Shown: positions 34,463-45,251, counted from the stretch's first letter. The stretch: 64,000 nucleotides of DNA from Streptomyces sp. M92 (GCF_028473745.1 NZ_CP101137.1:7385501-7449500); one strand, 5' to 3'. The notes: generated by a model from the sequence alone, not told the origin. Made by a program: numbers and translations.

Positions 34463-35137
34463 TCAACCGCCGGAGGCAACCGCCCGGTCCAGCAACCCCG
34501 TCCGGGCCGCCAGCGCCGCCGCCTCCAGTCTCGACCCCACGCCCAGCTTCATCAGCACCCGCTGCACATGCGTCCGGGCCGTGGACGGTGCGATGCCCAT
34601 CCCCGCCGCGATCAGCCGAGTGTCCTCGCCGTCCGCGACCCGCACCAGCACCTCCACCTCCCTCGGCGTGAGCATCTGCAGCAGCCGCTGCCCCTCGTCG
34701 TCGGGCTGGGCCGCCGGGTTCAGCAGCTCGCCGAACGCACCCTGCAACAACGAAGGCGCCACCGCCGCCTCCCCGGCCCGCGCCTTCATGATGGCCCGCT
34801 CGACGCCCTCTATCCGCTCGTCGTGCCGCACGTATCCCGACGCCCCCGCCGCGAACGCCGCCGCGATCCCGCGAGGGTTCGGCACGGGTCCCAGTACCAG
34901 CACGGCCACCTGCGGACGCTCCCGCTTGATGCGTACCACCGGGTCGAAGATCCCCGGCTCGGCCGGCGCCGCCGTCCCCAGCAAGCACACCTCCGGCGCC
35001 CGGCTGATCACCAGCTCCGCCGCCCCCGCCGCCGGCGCCGCCGCGGCCAGCACCCGGTGCCCCCGCAACTTCAACGCCGAGGCCAGCGCCTCGGCGAGCA
35101 ATCGGTGATCGTCGACCACCATGAGCCGTACACCCAT
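34463..35137 (-). CDS. LuxR-type response regulator with atypical receiver
   Basis: This 224-residue protein has the NarL layout. Its receiver domain begins RLMVVDDHRLLAEALASALKLRGHRV and its C-terminal HTH is LTPREVEVLVRVADGEDTRLIAAGMGIAPSTARTHVQRVLMKLGV. The position of the phosphoacceptor aspartate, normally at the end of the third strand, reads APEVCLLGTAAPAEPG, so Asp is replaced by Gly. The switch Lys in GASGYVRHDE is also missing. It should not be phosphorylated in the classical way and may bind a small ligand or act constitutively. No kinase is adjacent. It starts at ATG 35137. Confidence 0.88.
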   Translation of the reverse strand: MGVRLMVVDDHRLLAEALASALKLRGHRVLAAAAPAAGAAELVISRAPEVCLLGTAAPAEPGIFDPVVRIKRERPQVAVLVLGPVPNPRGIAAAFAAGASGYVRHDERIEGVERAIMKARAGEAAVAPSLLQGAFGELLNPAAQPDDEGQRLLQMLTPREVEVLVRVADGEDTRLIAAGMGIAPSTARTHVQRVLMKLGVGSRLEAAALAARTGLLDRAVASGG

Positions 35138-35273
35138 CGAGCAACCCCCCAGTCACCCTCCCCAGTCCCCCGGAAGCTACACGCTAGTGCCCCCGCGCGC
35201 TGCCCCTACCGGCAAGAACCGCCCCGGATCACCGAAGATCCATACAGCACACCATGCAACCCGTCACGCGAAA

Positions 35274-35305
35274 CGGCCCCATCCCCCGGCAAGGGGACGG
35301 GGCCG
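35274..35305. terminator. Hairpin downstream of the first beta-propeller gene
   Basis: CGGCCCCATCCCC (35274-35286) and GGGGACGGGGCCG (35293-35305) pair over 13 positions with one mismatch and a 6-base loop. It lies 25 bases beyond the minus-strand stop at 35330. Confidence 0.65.
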
Positions 35306-35329
35306 CCACGGGCTGCGGCGCCGCGTGTC

Positions 35330-37180
35330 TCAGCCGCTCGTGCCGAACGCGATCGCCAGGTACTCCTTCTCGTCCGCGCTGCTCGGCGCGCTCGCGTACA
35401 CCTGCGACATGTACAGGTGCCCCTGCGAGTACCGGACCTCTGAGTGGTCCGGCGACATCCGGGCCTCCACGTTGCGCACCGCCTCGGTCGCCGGGTTCTC
35501 CATCAGCGTGGTCTGCTTGAACGTCCCGCCGTCGATGCTCACGACCTGGCCGCCCTTGTCGTACGGAGGGCGCTTGTACGCGATCACGTTGCCGCCGTCC
35601 ATGCGCAGCGGGGTGATGGTGTAGCCGTCACCGGCGTCGGCGCGCTCGCCGGTCTGCTTGCCGGTGGTCAGGTCGAAGGCGACGACCTCGTTGGTGCGGC
35701 TGTAGGACTCGCCGCCGCTCTCGTGCTCCTCGGTCGCGATGTAGAGCCGGTCGTTGCCGACCGCCAGACCGCGGCAGTCCTCGACCTCGGTGATCGACTC
35801 GCAGCTGGCGCCGTACTCGTCACCCGGTGCGGAGATGCGGGCCAGGAGCTTGCCGGTCTTGTTGTCGATGGAGAAGAAGTCCGAGATACCGCTGCCGTCC
35901 CCGGCGGAGTCGCCGACGTCGGCGGCCACGACGAGGGGCTCGGTGGAGACGACGGCCGCGTACTCGATGCCCTTGGCCATCTTGTACTCGGAGATCACCT
36001 TCCCGCTCTTCGGGTCGATGGTCTGGATGTTGAGCTGCCGGGCGTCGTACGAACCGCACTTGCGTACCGCGACCAGCTTCTCGCCGCCGCCGTAGCCGGC
36101 GTCGTAGCAGGTGTCGGTGGCCTTCGGGGACCACAGCTCGTCACCGGTGGCGATGTCCCAGGCGATGCCGCCGTCGCTGCTGCCCGCGGCGACGGTGCCG
36201 CCGCTCAGGGTCACGTTGTCCAGGGACAACGGCCGTCCGCCCGTCTCGACGGACTTGGTCCACGCGGTCTTGCCCGCCGCGAGGTCGAGCACGGCGATCT
36301 CCGTGCAGGACTGCGGCTCGGCCTTGGTCGGCATGGCGGGCTTGTAGATGACCGCCGTCTTGTCGTCCTCGGTGACCCGGTGGCTGGCCTCGCACACCGG
36401 ACCGGGCAGGTCGACCGTCCAGGCCTTGCCGCCCTTGTCCCGGTCGTAGCCGACGATCTCCGCGATGCCGCTCTTGGCGTACACCTTGTCGGTGAGCCAG
36501 GAGCCGGTGACGACGATGGTCCTGTCGTCCTTGCTCACGGCCGGCATGGGGACCTGGAAGAGCACCTTGGACGCCGGGTCCGAGGGCACCTTCTCCTCGC
36601 CGCCGGAGGACTTGCCGCCGGAGCCGCCCTTCTCGTCCGTGCCGCCCGTGCCGCCGGAGCTCGCGGTGTCGTCCTTGCCCCCGTCGTCGCCGGAGGACTG
36701 GGCGTACCAGACACCGCCGCCGACGATGAGCGCGATCGCGACGACGGCCGACACGATGATCGCCATCTGCGCGTTGATCTTCCGCCCGCCGCCGCCCGGC
36801 CCGCCGGCCTGGGGCTGCATCGGCATGGTCGGCTGCTGGTAGCCGTACCCGGGCTGACCCGGCGTCCCCGGCTGGCCGTACGCGGGCGTCGGCTGCCCGT
36901 ACGGCCCCGGCTGGCCCGGCTGGCCCGGGTAGCCGTACCCGGGCTGCGGCTGCTGGGGCGGCGTCTGCGGATACCCGTACCCCGGCTGCGGCGCGGGCCC
37001 GGACGGCGGGGCGGCCGGGGGCGTCTGCGGGTAGCCGTACCCCGGCTCGGGTGCCTTGCCGAGGTCGGGTGTGCCGCCCGCGGGCGGGGTGGGCGGCTGC
37101 TGCGGCGGCTGGTTCTGCGGCGGGCCGAAACCGCCCCCTTGCGGGGGCTGGTTGGGCGGCGGGGGCGGCGGCTGGGTCAT
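35330..37180 (-). CDS. Membrane-anchored PQQ-type beta-propeller protein, copy 1
   Basis: This 616-residue protein has a cytoplasmic Pro/Gly/Tyr-rich N-terminus of about 130 residues with repeated GYGYPQ units. One transmembrane helix follows at about 133-160 (AQMAIIVSAVVAIALIVGGGVWYA), then a Ser/Gly linker and an extracytoplasmic PQQ-like propeller. Blade signatures include VLDLAAGKTAWTKSV, GIAWDIATGDELWSP, TIDPKSGKVISEYKM and VVAFDLTTGKQTG. There are no quinoprotein dehydrogenase residues, so it is more likely a binding or sensing scaffold than an enzyme. It has a paralogue immediately upstream, 55 bases away in the same orientation, suggesting an operon. Confidence 0.85.
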   Translation of the reverse strand: MTQPPPPPPNQPPQGGGFGPPQNQPPQQPPTPPAGGTPDLGKAPEPGYGYPQTPPAAPPSGPAPQPGYGYPQTPPQQPQPGYGYPGQPGQPGPYGQPTPAYGQPGTPGQPGYGYQQPTMPMQPQAGGPGGGGRKINAQMAIIVSAVVAIALIVGGGVWYAQSSGDDGGKDDTASSGGTGGTDEKGGSGGKSSGGEEKVPSDPASKVLFQVPMPAVSKDDRTIVVTGSWLTDKVYAKSGIAEIVGYDRDKGGKAWTVDLPGPVCEASHRVTEDDKTAVIYKPAMPTKAEPQSCTEIAVLDLAAGKTAWTKSVETGGRPLSLDNVTLSGGTVAAGSSDGGIAWDIATGDELWSPKATDTCYDAGYGGGEKLVAVRKCGSYDARQLNIQTIDPKSGKVISEYKMAKGIEYAAVVSTEPLVVAADVGDSAGDGSGISDFFSIDNKTGKLLARISAPGDEYGASCESITEVEDCRGLAVGNDRLYIATEEHESGGESYSRTNEVVAFDLTTGKQTGERADAGDGYTITPLRMDGGNVIAYKRPPYDKGGQVVSIDGGTFKQTTLMENPATEAVRNVEARMSPDHSEVRYSQGHLYMSQVYASAPSSADEKEYLAIAFGTSG

Positions 37181-37235
37181 GACGTGGTTACCTCGTGGAG
37201 CGGGGACGGAGGGCGGAACGCGCGGGGGAAGAAGG

Positions 37236-39008
37236 TCACTTGCCGAAGGCGAGCATCAACTTCTCCTTCGCTTCGTCGTTCCCGGTCAGGCGGGTGCTGG
37301 AGATGTAGAACCGCCCGTCGACCCAGTCGATGTCCTTGGAGTAGAAGCTGTTCTCGATGTCCGCCACGGCCTGCGGGTTCTGCAGCAGCTTGGCCGGCTT
37401 GTGGTCGCCGCCGCCGGTCGGGATCGACACGATTTGGCCGCCCGCGTCGTACGAGGGCTGGACGTAGGCGATGAGCTGGTCGCCCTCGATCTTCATCGGC
37501 ATCATCGACTCGTCCGCAGGGGACTTGGTCCGCCACTTCTCCTTGCCGGTGGCGAGGTCGATGGCGACGATCTCGTTGGCGCCGGTGGCGGCCTCGGTCG
37601 GCAGGTAGAGGGTGCCGCCGCCGACGGCGACGCCCGCGCAGCCCTGGAGGTCGCGTTCGAGGATCGCCCAGCCGCACTCGGGGGCGAAGTCCTCGTCGAC
37701 GCCGACCTGTTCCTGGACCTTGCCGCCGGAGGTGAAGGTGGAGATGTTCCAGACCTTCTTGTCCTCGTTGGTGGCGTAGACGACCAGCGGGTCGACGGAG
37801 TAGGCGCGGGCGACCCGCCAGCCCTTCTCGTACTTGTAGGTCCACAGGACCTTGCCGGTCTTCGGGTCGAGGCCCTGGAGCTCGTCGTGCGCGTTGTTGC
37901 CGCCGGCGCCGCAGGAGGCGACCTGGACCAGCTTGTTAGCGCTGCCCGCGAAGCCGGCGGGGAAGCAGGCGTCGCCGTACCTCCTCTTGTCGTACAGCTT
38001 CTTGCCGCTGGTGACGTCGTACGCGGTGCCGGACTGGGACCGGGCGACCATCAGGGTCTTGCCGCTGACGGTGAGCTCCACGGAGAGCGTGGTGTCGAAC
38101 AGCTCGCCGTCCTCGACCTCCTGCGCCCAGCCCTTCTCGCCGGTGGCGAGGTCGATCTCCTGGAGCTTGTTGCACTTGGCGCGGTCGCTGGAGCCGCTCA
38201 TGTGGGCGACGACGATCTTGTCGTCGGCCGTCTTCTCCGAGGTGACCGCGCAGATCTTCTCCGGGAAGGTGATCGGGTTCCAGGCGGGCTTGCCGTCGCC
38301 GACGTTCCAGGCGAAGACCTGCTTGTACGCCGCCTTCACCGCGGCCTTGTCGGTGACCCACATGCCCTCGGCGTCGGCGCCGGAACCGGGGGCGTCGGGC
38401 GCCTCCTTGTACCAGAGCACCTTGGACTCGCCGGCCTGGCGGCCCTCGTTGAGGTTCTCGGGGTCCTCGCCGCCGTCGCCGCTGCCGTCGCCGGGGTTGA
38501 CCGGGGCGCCGCCGCCGGAGCCGGAGGGCTTGGGGTCGTCGCTCTTTCCGGCGACGGGCTTCTTGTCCTTGTCGTCACCGCCGGCCGCGGTGACCGCCCA
38601 CACGCTGCCGCCGATGACGAGCAGGGCGGCGACCGCGGCGCCGACCGCCAGGGCCGGCTTGCCCTTGAACGGGTTGCGGGAGCCGGAGCCGCCGGGCGGC
38701 GGGGTGCCGGGCGCGCCCGGGAACTGCGCCTGCGGGTAGCCGTACCCCGGCTGGCCGGGCTGCTGGGGCGGCCCGTACGGGCCGGAGTTGTACGGTCCGG
38801 GCTGGCCGTAGGGGCCCGGCTGGCCGGGCGGCTGCTGCGGGTAGCCGTACCCCGGTTGCGGCTGGCCGGGCGGCTGCTGCGGGTAGCCGTACCCCGGTTG
38901 CGGCTGCCCCTGCGGGGGCGGCGGGGTCGGTGCCCCGAAGCCTCCCGGCGGTGGGTCCTGCGGCGCTCCGAAGCCACCCTGCGGCGGCTGGTTGGGCGGC
39001 TGGCTCAT
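37236..39008 (-). CDS. Membrane-anchored PQQ-type beta-propeller protein, copy 2
   Basis: This 590-residue paralogue has the same architecture. A Gln/Pro/Gly/Tyr-rich N-terminus contains GYGYPQQPPGQPQ repeats, then one helix at about 118-142 (ALAVGAAVAALLVIGGSVWAV), a Gly/Asp linker and a C-terminal propeller. Blades show EIDLATGEKGWAQEVEDG, GLDPKTGKVLWTYKYEKG and AIDLATGKEKWRTKSP. The cytoplasmic GYGYPQ-type repeats resemble low-complexity tails of actinobacterial membrane proteins tied to kinases or cell-wall machinery, which is only a lead. The two copies have diverged strongly outside the architecture, so the duplication is old. Confidence 0.85.
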   Translation of the reverse strand: MSQPPNQPPQGGFGAPQDPPPGGFGAPTPPPPQGQPQPGYGYPQQPPGQPQPGYGYPQQPPGQPGPYGQPGPYNSGPYGPPQQPGQPGYGYPQAQFPGAPGTPPPGGSGSRNPFKGKPALAVGAAVAALLVIGGSVWAVTAAGGDDKDKKPVAGKSDDPKPSGSGGGAPVNPGDGSGDGGEDPENLNEGRQAGESKVLWYKEAPDAPGSGADAEGMWVTDKAAVKAAYKQVFAWNVGDGKPAWNPITFPEKICAVTSEKTADDKIVVAHMSGSSDRAKCNKLQEIDLATGEKGWAQEVEDGELFDTTLSVELTVSGKTLMVARSQSGTAYDVTSGKKLYDKRRYGDACFPAGFAGSANKLVQVASCGAGGNNAHDELQGLDPKTGKVLWTYKYEKGWRVARAYSVDPLVVYATNEDKKVWNISTFTSGGKVQEQVGVDEDFAPECGWAILERDLQGCAGVAVGGGTLYLPTEAATGANEIVAIDLATGKEKWRTKSPADESMMPMKIEGDQLIAYVQPSYDAGGQIVSIPTGGGDHKPAKLLQNPQAVADIENSFYSKDIDWVDGRFYISSTRLTGNDEAKEKLMLAFGK

Positions 39009-39229
39009 CAGCGCGTTCCCCCTTATGACTCACTGATTTTTAGCCACGTCCCGAGGTACGCGCTGGCCTCGGAGTCGTTTCACGGCAGTCGTTGAGACAG
39101 TTCTCAGACGGCCTTTCTATCACCCGGGCCGAAGCGCGCACCGGGCCGCGTCCGCCCCTGTTCCCAAGGGAGGACCGGCCCGTGATGCCCCTGTTACGCG
39201 CCTTCACGCCCTCTTCACGCCACGCGCGC

Positions 39230-39245
39230 CCCCTGCGCGCAGGGG
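39230..39245 (-). terminator. Compact palindrome after the ABC-F gene
   Basis: CCCCTGCGCGCAGGGG (39230-39245) is a perfect 16-base palindrome next to the minus-strand stop at 39247. It is short for a terminator and has no T-tract. Confidence 0.4.
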
Positions 39246-39246
39246 C

Positions 39247-41061
<1,815 letters not shown>

Positions 41062-41216
41062 TTCTCTCCTGCCTGGGGGACGATCAGCCTTCAAGCGTAG
41101 GCCCTCCGGGGGGTGGGGGGACGCGGGCGGGGGTGGTCACTCTTTGTGGTGACGCGTGTCGGAGCGTCCGGCTACGGTGGGGAGCAGGCAGCAGGACCCC
41201 GCGTATGGGAGGAACC

Positions 41217-41810
41217 ATGACCGCCGAGTCCGTAGAGCACCGCGTTCAGTGGCCGGTGCCGCCGCAGGACGGATACACCGTGGACGACCTGTTCACGCTG
41301 CCGGATCTCCCGCCGCACACCGAGCTGATCGACGGGAGTCTGGTTTTCGTGAGTCCGCAGCGCCGTTTCCACGCGAATGTGATCGACCTGCTGGTCTGGG
41401 GGCTGCGCGCAGGATTGCCCGCCGAGTTCAAGGTCAGCCGGGAGATGACCACCATCCTCGACCGGCGCAACGGTCCGGAGCCCGACGTGAGCATCGTCCG
41501 TGCCGAGGCGGTCACCGGGCCGGCCCAGACGAGCTACCTGGCTGAAGACGTTCTCCTTGCCGTCGAGGTCGTCTCCCCGGACTCCGAGTCCCGCGACCGC
41601 ACGACCAAACCCCAGAAGTACGCTGCCGCCGGCATCCCGAACTTCTGGCGCGTCGAGCAGGGCGGTACGGACGGCAGGCCGGTCATCCATGTCTACGAAC
41701 TCGACCCGATGACCAAGGCTTATGTGCACATGGGCATGCACCGTGACCAGATCAAGGTCGAAAAGCCCTACGTCATCGACATCGACCTGACTGCCATCGA
41801 CAACCTCTGA
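41217..41810 (+). CDS. Uma2 family endonuclease (DUF820)
   Basis: This 197-residue protein has the Uma2 pattern: YTVDDLFTLPDLPPHTELIDGSLVFVSPQRRFHANVIDLLVWGL, EPDVSIVRAEAV and the PD-(D/E)XK-like core LLAVEVVSPDSESRDRTTKPQKYAAAGIPNFWRVE. GGGAGGAACC precedes the ATG. It is not a close duplicate of the 24.1 kb member, though both share the catalytic core. It lies convergent with ispE, four bases apart at the stops. Function unknown. Confidence 0.88.
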   Translation: MTAESVEHRVQWPVPPQDGYTVDDLFTLPDLPPHTELIDGSLVFVSPQRRFHANVIDLLVWGLRAGLPAEFKVSREMTTILDRRNGPEPDVSIVRAEAVTGPAQTSYLAEDVLLAVEVVSPDSESRDRTTKPQKYAAAGIPNFWRVEQGGTDGRPVIHVYELDPMTKAYVHMGMHRDQIKVEKPYVIDIDLTAIDNL

Positions 41811-41813
41811 CTC

Positions 41814-42710
41814 TCAGACCACCGTCGCCCCCGCCGCCGCCCCCACCGCGGTCCGCACGTCCCGGCACGTCCCCGACGCCCGCAGCACCCCCGCGATGTC
41901 CGACGCGGACCCGGCGTCCGCCGCGAGGAAGGCCGTCGTCGGCCCCGATCCCGACACCAGCGCCGCCAGCGCTCCAGCCGCCCGTCCCGCCGCGAGGGTG
42001 TCGCCCAGTTCCGGGAAGAGGGAGAGCGCCGCCGGCTGGAGGTCGTTGGAGACGGCCACGGCGAGCGCGGCCGGGTCGCCCTTGGCGAGGGCGTCGAGGA
42101 CCGCCTGGTCGGCGACCGGCTCCGGAATGTCCAGGCCCTGACCCAGCCGGTCGAACTCACGGAAGACGGCCGGGGTCGACAGCCCCCGCGCGGCCAGCGC
42201 GAACACCCAGTGGAAGTCGCCGCCGACCTCCAGCTCCGCCAGCTTCTCGCCCCGCCCGGTGCCCAGCGCCGCCCCGCCGACCAGGCTGAACGGCACGTCG
42301 CTGCCCAGCTCGGCGCAGATTTCCAGCAGCTCGTCGCGCGAGGCGCCGGTGCCCCACAGGGCGTCGCAGGCGACCAGCGCGCCCGCGCAGTCGGCGCTGC
42401 CGCCCGCCATGCCGCCGGCGACCGGGATGTCCTTGGCGATGTGCAGGTGGACGTCGGGGGCGCGGCCGTAGCGCTCGGCGAGGGCGAGTGCCGCGCGGGC
42501 CGCCAGGTTGGTGCGGTCCAGGGGGACCTGGCCGGCGTCCGGGCCCTCACAGGTGACGCGGGGTCCGTCGGCGGCCGGGGTGGCGGTGACCTCGTCGTAC
42601 AGGGAGACCGCGAGGAAGACGTTGGCCAGGTCGTGGAAGCCGTCGGGGCGGGCGGCACCGACCGCGAGCTGGACGTTGACCTTGGCGGGGACGCGGACCG
42701 TCACGCTCAC
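41814..42710 (-). CDS. ispE: 4-diphosphocytidyl-2-C-methyl-D-erythritol kinase
   Basis: IspE phosphorylates CDP-methylerythritol in the MEP route to isoprenoids. The 298-residue GHMP kinase starts VRVPAKVNVQLAVGAARPDGFHDLANVFLAVSLYDEV. It has the ATP loop IPVAGGMAGGSADCAGALV and a C-terminal GSGPTTAFLA motif. The GTG start is seven bases after the ksgA stop, with GAGGAG inside the end of ksgA. The ksgA-ispE order, with rpf and tatD upstream, matches the mycobacterial rpfB-ksgA-ispE cluster. Confidence 0.96.
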   Translation of the reverse strand: MSVTVRVPAKVNVQLAVGAARPDGFHDLANVFLAVSLYDEVTATPAADGPRVTCEGPDAGQVPLDRTNLAARAALALAERYGRAPDVHLHIAKDIPVAGGMAGGSADCAGALVACDALWGTGASRDELLEICAELGSDVPFSLVGGAALGTGRGEKLAELEVGGDFHWVFALAARGLSTPAVFREFDRLGQGLDIPEPVADQAVLDALAKGDPAALAVAVSNDLQPAALSLFPELGDTLAAGRAAGALAALVSGSGPTTAFLAADAGSASDIAGVLRASGTCRDVRTAVGAAAGATVV

Positions 42711-42717
42711 TTGCTCG

Positions 42718-43599
42718 TCACTCCTCGTGCTGGGCGCTGCGCGCCTTGTGCTCGGCGATACGCGCGAACTCTTCCACGGTCAGCGCCTCTCCGCGCGCCC
42801 GCGGCGACACGCCCGCGGCGACGAGGGCCTCCTCGGCGGCCGCGGCGGACCCGGCCCACCCGGCGAGGGCGGCCCGCAGGGTCTTGCGGCGCTGGGCGAA
42901 CGCGGCGTCGACGACGGCGAACACCTCGCGCCGGGACGCGGTGGTCTTCAGCGGCTCGGTCCGCCGCACGAGTGACACCAGGCCGCTGTCGACGTTCGGC
43001 GCGGGCCAGAAGACGTTGCGGCCGATGGCGCCGGCCCGCTTGACCTCGGCGTACCAGTTGGCCTTCACGGAGGGGACGCCGTACACCTTCGAGCCGGGTC
43101 CGGCGGCGAGACGGTCGGCGACCTCCGCCTGGACCATGACGAGGGTCCGCTCGATGGTCGGGAAGGTCTCCAGCATGTGGAGGAGGACGGGCACGGCCAC
43201 GTTGTACGGAAGGTTCGCGACCAGCGCGGTCGGGGGCGGGCCCGGCAGCTCGGTCACCTGCATGGCGTCGGAGTGGACGAGCGCGAACCGGTCGGCGCGC
43301 TCGGGCATGCGGGCGGCGACGGTGGCGGGCAGGGCGGCGGCGAGGACGTCGTCGATCTCGACGGCGGTGACCTTGTCGGCCGCCTCCAGCAGGGCCAGGG
43401 TGAGCGAGCCGAGACCCGGTCCCACCTCGACCACCACGTCGTCGGGGCGTACCTCGGCGGTGCGGACGATACGGCGGACCGTGTTCGCGTCGATGACGAA
43501 GTTCTGGCCGCGCTGCTTGGTGGGGCGTACGCCGAGGGCCGCCGCGAGTTCGCGGACGTCGGCGGGACCCAGGAGGGCGTCGGGGGTGGGGCTGCTCAC
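42718..43599 (-). CDS. rsmA: 16S rRNA (adenine1518/1519-N6)-dimethyltransferase
   Basis: KsgA/RsmA dimethylates two adjacent adenines near the 3' end of 16S rRNA. The 293-residue protein has TKQRGQNFVIDANTVRRIV, the SAM motif VVEVGPGLGSLTLALLEAADKVTAVEID, TALVANLPYNVAVPVLLHML with the catalytic NLPY and MVQAEVADRLAA. Length is typical. It starts with GTG at 43599 and is followed closely by ispE. A tandem-repeat array lies directly upstream, between it and the rpf gene. Confidence 0.97.
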   Translation of the reverse strand: MSSPTPDALLGPADVRELAAALGVRPTKQRGQNFVIDANTVRRIVRTAEVRPDDVVVEVGPGLGSLTLALLEAADKVTAVEIDDVLAAALPATVAARMPERADRFALVHSDAMQVTELPGPPPTALVANLPYNVAVPVLLHMLETFPTIERTLVMVQAEVADRLAAGPGSKVYGVPSVKANWYAEVKRAGAIGRNVFWPAPNVDSGLVSLVRRTEPLKTTASRREVFAVVDAAFAQRRKTLRAALAGWAGSAAAAEEALVAAGVSPRARGEALTVEEFARIAEHKARSAQHEE

Positions 43600-43644
43600 C
43601 CCGCAAGGGTAGCCGGGGGCGGGCGCGGGGCCGTCCGGGCCGAG

Positions 43645-43856
43645 CGGCAGGGACGGGCGCCGGGGACGGGCAGCAGGACCGGGCAGCAGGGACGGGCGGC
43701 AGGGACGGGCAGCAGGACCGGGCGCCGGGGACGGGCAGCAGGGACGGGCAGCAGGGACGGGCAGCAGGGGACGGGCAGCAGGGACGGGCGGCAGGGACGG
43801 GGGCCGGGGACGGGCGGCGGGCCCGGGGGCCGGGGACGGGCGGCGGGCCCGGGGCG
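43645..43856. repeat. 12-13 bp G-rich tandem repeat array
   Basis: More than a dozen imperfect copies of GGGACGGGCAGCA (variants with GGACCGGGC, GGGCGGCA and GGGCGCCG) fill the gap between the rpf stop and the ksgA start. The slight length variation between units looks like replication slippage. There are no spacers, so it is not a CRISPR array. Confidence 0.85.
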
Positions 43857-43857
43857 G

Positions 43858-45144
43858 TCAGCTCCGCAGCCGGGCCCCGCAGTGCGGCCACGGGCTGGCG
43901 CCGCTGCGCACGTACAGCCTCTTCGCCCGGTACGTCTGCTCGGCGGCCGTCGCGTCCTCGGGCCGCCCCTCGCCGCCGAGGCTGTGCCAGGTGTCGGCGT
44001 CGAACTGGTAGAGGCCCCCGTACGTCCCGGAGGGGTCGACGGCGTGCGGGCGGCCGCCCGACTCGCAGGCGGCGAGGGCCTGCCAGTTCAGGTGGTCGGC
44101 GCCCCGCACGGACGCGGGACGGGCGCGGGTGCCGACCCGGACGATCTGCGGGCGCGGTTCGCGCACCAGCTCGGTGCGCAGCTCGCGCGGTTTCTGCCGG
44201 ACGCCGTTGACGGTGCGCAGGGCGTAGGTGGTCCGCCGCAGACCGGGCCGTCCGGCCTGCTGGACGACCTCGGTGCCCCGGTAGAGGGTCGGGTCCTCGG
44301 TCCGTTGCTCGGCGAAGGGGACCGGGTCCTCGCGGACCTCCTGGGAGCCGGTGATCCGCAGCACGGTGACGGTCTGCCCGTCGCGGGGGAAGCCGGTGCC
44401 GGGGACGGAGGTGGTGTCCTCGCCGCGCAGGGTGACCCCGGCCTGCTCGACGGCCTCGCTCACGGTGGCGGCGTTGGTGCGGACGGTGCGGGCCCGGCCG
44501 TCCGCCAGGACGGTGACCACGCGTTCGGTGCGCACGTCCAGGGCGAGTCCCTCGCGTCCGATGCGCCGGGAGGCGGGGGCGGACAGGTACGCGCCCTGGG
44601 TGCGCACGCCGAGTTCCCGCAGCGCCCCCGCCACTGTCCGAGCGGTCGTCCACACCTGGCGGCGGCGACCGTCAAGAGTGAGCAGGACGGGGCGTCCGTG
44701 ATGGACGGTGACCTCCTCGCCGCTGGTCAGAGCGGTGCCGGGGGCGGGGGTGATCACATCGTGGGCGCCCACCTGGACGCCTTCCTCGGCGAGCAGTTCG
44801 GTGACGTCGTCGGCGAAGGTGTGCAGCGTGCGCGGGGCGCCGTCGACGGTCAGCTCGACCGCCTTGTCCTCGGCGACGAAGGCGGTGGTGCCGCCCGCGA
44901 GGAACGCCACGACCAGGGCGCGCGGCACCAGGCGGCGCAGGGAGCCGTCCGTGGGCGCGGGCCGGCGTTCCCGGCGCCGGCGTGCGGCCCGGCCGCCGTC
45001 GGGGGCGGGGGCGGGTACCGGCACCGGGTGGGTGCCCTGCCGGGGCAGCGGGGGACGGTAGGTGTCGCCGTACGGCAGGGTCGGCGCGCTGTGGACGTCG
45101 TACGGCGCCCCGGTCTCGTAGGTCTCGAACTGCGTTCCGCTCAC
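43858..45144 (-). CDS. rpfB: RpfB-type resuscitation-promoting factor
   Basis: This secreted or membrane-anchored muralytic enzyme has 428 residues. A cytoplasmic Pro-rich N-terminus and an Arg cluster precede a hydrophobic anchor (LVPRALVVAFLAGGTTAFVA). Three ubiquitin-like DUF348 domains follow (KAVELTVDGAPRTLHTFADDVTELL; RPVLLTLDGRRRQVWTTA; ERVVTVLADGRARTVRTNA), then a G5 domain. The last about 75 residues are the transglycosylase-like fold (LNWQALAACESGGRPHAVDPSGTYGGLYQFDADTWHSLGG) with catalytic Glu in ACESGG. It cleaves peptidoglycan during spore germination and growth. In S. coelicolor the equivalent is called RpfC, by memory. It sits between tatD and ksgA as in mycobacteria. Confidence 0.93.
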   Translation of the reverse strand: MSGTQFETYETGAPYDVHSAPTLPYGDTYRPPLPRQGTHPVPVPAPAPDGGRAARRRRERRPAPTDGSLRRLVPRALVVAFLAGGTTAFVAEDKAVELTVDGAPRTLHTFADDVTELLAEEGVQVGAHDVITPAPGTALTSGEEVTVHHGRPVLLTLDGRRRQVWTTARTVAGALRELGVRTQGAYLSAPASRRIGREGLALDVRTERVVTVLADGRARTVRTNAATVSEAVEQAGVTLRGEDTTSVPGTGFPRDGQTVTVLRITGSQEVREDPVPFAEQRTEDPTLYRGTEVVQQAGRPGLRRTTYALRTVNGVRQKPRELRTELVREPRPQIVRVGTRARPASVRGADHLNWQALAACESGGRPHAVDPSGTYGGLYQFDADTWHSLGGEGRPEDATAAEQTYRAKRLYVRSGASPWPHCGARLRS

Positions 45145-45251
45145 GCCGACACGCTCCAGGGGTCCGGATCGGGCCCCCAGAACCTAGCGGAGCGTTCGTC
45201 ACTCTCCAAAGCCGGACGGGCACTCAGCGTGGCGAACGGGTGGGCCCCGTC

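Noticed and set aside
35330..39008. PQQ-dependent dehydrogenases
   Set aside because: No haem or calcium/PQQ catalytic residues and a cytoplasmic tail with one helix; only propeller blades are present.
43645..43856. Possible CRISPR array
   Set aside because: Units are 12-13 bases, directly contiguous and degenerate, with no spacers and no cas genes.
45145..45251. ydaO (c-di-AMP) riboswitch upstream of the rpf gene
   Set aside because: Some Streptomyces rpf genes have one, but this leader is only about 107 bases and shows no matching structure.
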